Part shown: piece after piece, positions 62,116 to 64,000 of the stretch | Layout of the letters: each line of letters opens with the position of its first letter | How positions within the stretch are numbered: the first letter of the stretch is position 1 | Notes under the pieces: model-generated | What the model was told of the DNA's origin: nothing | Database searches by the model: none | Seen by the model: only the letters and a program-made list of their open reading frames with translations | Position numbers and translations under genes: made by a program | Origin: an uncultured Bacteroidales bacterium | GTDB taxonomy: Bacteria; Bacteroidota; Bacteroidia; Bacteroidales; WCHB1-69 | DNA: 64,000 bases | Direction: 5' to 3' | Assembly: GCA_934699095.1 (NCBI GenBank) | Contig: CAKUVI010000001.1 | Coordinates: 186,001-250,000, forward strand

Positions 62116-64000
62116 ATGCCCGAAATGTCCACAAAATTTGTCCCGAAACACAAGGGGGACAAAAACCCGAACCCGAAATTGCTCAAATTCGTCAAAAAGG
62201 TCACCGATCGTGTGCCAGGAAAAATCAAGATGACGACTGACGATCCTGAATATTGGGGATTGGCCTGCATCTTTGAAGATGAGATGGATGCCACAACGCG
62301 AGAGGCATCCCTTGATCTGCTTCTTGAAATGTTGCCCAAGAGAGGGTTGAAGGTACGAGAGCACCACGATTATCATCAGCTCCACGAATGGAACAGCCGG
62401 AACCACTACACTCCTGATGACGAGTCATTTGACGAACTTCTCGACAAGCTTGCCTATTATGGTATGTTGGAGTATGATTATGGCGACAAATACACAGACA
62501 ATGGTCCTGTGCCGGGAACCACCTATAATCGTGAGGACCGTATCTATTGGGTGCCTATGTTTGTGCCTGGATCCGCCGAATATACCAACATGAATACCGA
62601 CCTTATGGACAGGCATCCGGAGTTGGCGATGTTCTTTGAACGAATGACATTTTTGCCATTGGAGAAGGTTACTCCAATGGTGCCAATGGGCGGCGCGGGT
62701 ATAGGAATGCACGTTATACCCGTAGAAAAAGCCATCTCTATGGAGAATCAAAGTGTCGATATAGAGCATATTTCCTATTGGCTAAAACGTTATGAGGGGC
62801 ATCTTGGCGTTGGCATCTGCTCGTGCCGTTACGGCCGTAAGAAACTCGATGAAGGTTGCTCAGACGACTATCGGGATTGGTGCATTGGAGTAGGTGACAT
62901 GGCTGACTACCTTGCCGAAACAGGGCGTGGACACTATATCACATACGACGAGGCCATGGCCATTCTTAAGAAAGCGGAGGATAATGGCTTTGTGCATCAG
63001 GTTACTAATATTGACGGAGAAGGCAAGATTTTCGCTATTTGCAATTGCAATGTGAAGATCTGTAATGCGTTGCGCACATCACAACTTTTCAACACTCCGA
63101 ACATGTCGCGAAGTGCCTATGTGGCCAAGGTCGATCCTAAGAACTGTGTTGCATGCGGTCGCTGTGTTGAATACTGCCCTGCCGGTGCTGTCAAGTTAGG
63201 ACAAAAACTTTGCACAAAGCACGGTGAGCAAACCTATCCCAAACAGGAACTCCCTGACGCTTCGAAATGGGGGCCACACAAATGGACAGAGGACTATCGT
63301 GACAAGAATCGCGTAAACTGCTACCCGACGGGCACGGCACCTTGCAAGACAGCGTGTCCTGCACATATTGCCGTTCAGGGATACCTCAAGAAAGCTGCCG
63401 AAGGAAAGTACACGGAAGCATTGGAACTCATCAAACGCGAGAACCCGTTCCCTGCTGTATGCGGGCGCGTGTGCAACCGCCGCTGCGAGGACGCCTGCAC
63501 ACGTGGCACCATCGATCAACCTATCGCCATCGACGCAGTCAAGAAGTTCATTGCTGAGCAGGATATCCATGCTGAAACCCGTTTTGTGCCGGAAATAAAC
63601 ATTGCGTCAAGTGTTATTGACCATTGGGATGAGAAAATTGCCGTCATCGGTGGCGGACCTGCAGGCTTGAGCTGTGCATACTTCCTCGCAACAAAAGGAT
63701 ATAAACCTACAGTCTTTGAGAAAAACGAGATTCCCGGTGGTATGTTACAGTATGGTATTCCGTCATACAAGCTTGACAAGGCTGTTGTGAAAGCCGAAAT
63801 TGACATCATGCGCGAAATTGGTGTCGAGATTCGCACCGGTGTGGAAGTAGGAAAAGATATCACAATACAACAACTCAGAGAGCAGGGCTACAGAGGTTTC
63901 TATGTGGCCATAGGATGCCAGGGAGGCAAGTTGCCGGGCATCGATGGTGAGACCTTGCCAGGCACTGTCACTGCAATTGATTTTCTGCATGACGCAAACT
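62116..64000 (+). CDS. Ferredoxin-domain/GltD-type FAD-dependent oxidoreductase, 3' end beyond window
   Basis: About 628 residues are visible from ATG 62116; the frame has no stop before the window edge. Domain order: a ~220-residue N-terminal region; a Cys-rich part (GICSCRYGRKKLDEGC near 234, ICNCNVKIC near 310); ferredoxin motif CVACGRCVEYCP (about 343); a GltD-like Fe-S domain (CKTACPAHI, CGRVCNRRCEDACTRG near 449); then the flavin/NAD(P) part with GGGPAGLSCAYFLA (about 513) and PGGMLQYGIPSYKL. This is the architecture of large NAD(P)H:acceptor or electron-bifurcating-type oxidoreductases related to the glutamate synthase small chain. It follows hypB by 13 bases, so it is probably cotranscribed. 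The partner and substrate are unknown. Confidence 0.83.
   Translation, partial: MPEMSTKFVPKHKGDKNPNPKLLKFVKKVTDRVPGKIKMTTDDPEYWGLACIFEDEMDATTREASLDLLLEMLPKRGLKVREHHDYHQLHEWNSRNHYTPDDESFDELLDKLAYYGMLEYDYGDKYTDNGPVPGTTYNREDRIYWVPMFVPGSAEYTNMNTDLMDRHPELAMFFERMTFLPLEKVTPMVPMGGAGIGMHVIPVEKAISMENQSVDIEHISYWLKRYEGHLGVGICSCRYGRKKLDEGCSDDYRDWCIGVGDMADYLAETGRGHYITYDEAMAILKKAEDNGFVHQVTNIDGEGKIFAICNCNVKICNALRTSQLFNTPNMSRSAYVAKVDPKNCVACGRCVEYCPAGAVKLGQKLCTKHGEQTYPKQELPDASKWGPHKWTEDYRDKNRVNCYPTGTAPCKTACPAHIAVQGYLKKAAEGKYTEALELIKRENPFPAVCGRVCNRRCEDACTRGTIDQPIAIDAVKKFIAEQDIHAETRFVPEINIASSVIDHWDEKIAVIGGGPAGLSCAYFLATKGYKPTVFEKNEIPGGMLQYGIPSYKLDKAVVKAEIDIMREIGVEIRTGVEVGKDITIQQLREQGYRGFYVAIGCQGGKLPGIDGETLPGTVTAIDFLHDAN

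Noticed and set aside
62104..63990. Minus-strand open frames in the last 2 kb
   Set aside because: They lie opposite a continuous plus-strand frame with ferredoxin and GltD motifs that simply has no stop before the window edge.

Overview
The window looks like a chromosomal segment of an anaerobic member of the Bacteroidales (Bacteroidota). The evidence: two giant cell-surface proteins with type IX secretion (T9SS) C-terminal sorting domains; start regions preceded by the Bacteroidota sigma-factor -7 box (TAnnTTTG, here TACCTTTG or TATTTTTG); a fused FeoA-FeoB; an FtsL-like protein typical of the phylum in the dcw cluster; and strictly anaerobic functions (Rnf subunits, class III ribonucleotide reductase, several polyferredoxins). 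No species can be named from the sequence alone.

Layout. 1-7.7 kb: the end of a T9SS adhesin-like protein, an MsbA-type ABC exporter and TrmB. 7.7-13.1 kb: an iron locus (a 50-residue Cys-rich FeoB-associated membrane protein and a FeoA-FeoB fusion, both on the minus strand) with rnfB-rnfC on the plus strand between them; no rnfDGEA follows. 13.4-17.8 kb: a secreted phosphodiester glycosidase, a secreted Ntox44-like polymorphic toxin domain behind a YqiA-type hydrolase, glyA and ung. 17.9-22.5 kb: a three-gene O-acylation operon (two SGNH proteins plus an MBOAT acyltransferase). 22.8-27.2 kb: an exported arginine-deiminase-fold protein that lacks the catalytic Cys, then a NapH/NapG-like polyferredoxin with a Tat-signal aldo/keto reductase. 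27.2-34.4 kb (minus): a prolyl-tRNA editing protein, nrdG, nrdD behind a cobalamin riboswitch, and dnaE. 34.5-35.6 kb: an exported TonB-C/OmpA-like protein.

35.7-40.0 kb is an accessory patch of debris: a decayed IS21-family element, an orphan lipoprotein, Rhs fragments ending in a toxin domain with a perfect JAMM metalloprotease motif plus a candidate immunity gene, and a truncated phage tape-measure gene. It ends at two tRNA genes (Gly-GCC, Leu-UAA), the usual kind of integration hotspot.

40.7-49.3 kb: the cell-division/cell-wall (dcw) cluster mraZ-rsmH-ftsL-ftsI-murE-mraY-X-ftsW. X, in the position of murD, encodes only a MurD-like C-terminal domain of 185 residues. The cluster then stops (no murG, murC, ftsQAZ). 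49.3-54.1 kb: an ABC-F ATPase, a TonB-dependent receptor and rpmB. 54.5-61.1 kb: a 2215-residue T9SS protein built of alternating jelly-roll (choice-of-anchor J) and fibronectin III modules. 61.2-64 kb: a 49-bp tandem repeat, hypB, and the start of a large ferredoxin/GltD-type flavoprotein that runs off the window.

The best candidates for something not yet described are the stand-alone MurD C-terminal-domain gene inside the dcw cluster, the Cys-less secreted deiminase homologue, B12-riboswitch control of the B12-independent class III reductase, and the orphan Rhs-JAMM toxin cassette.
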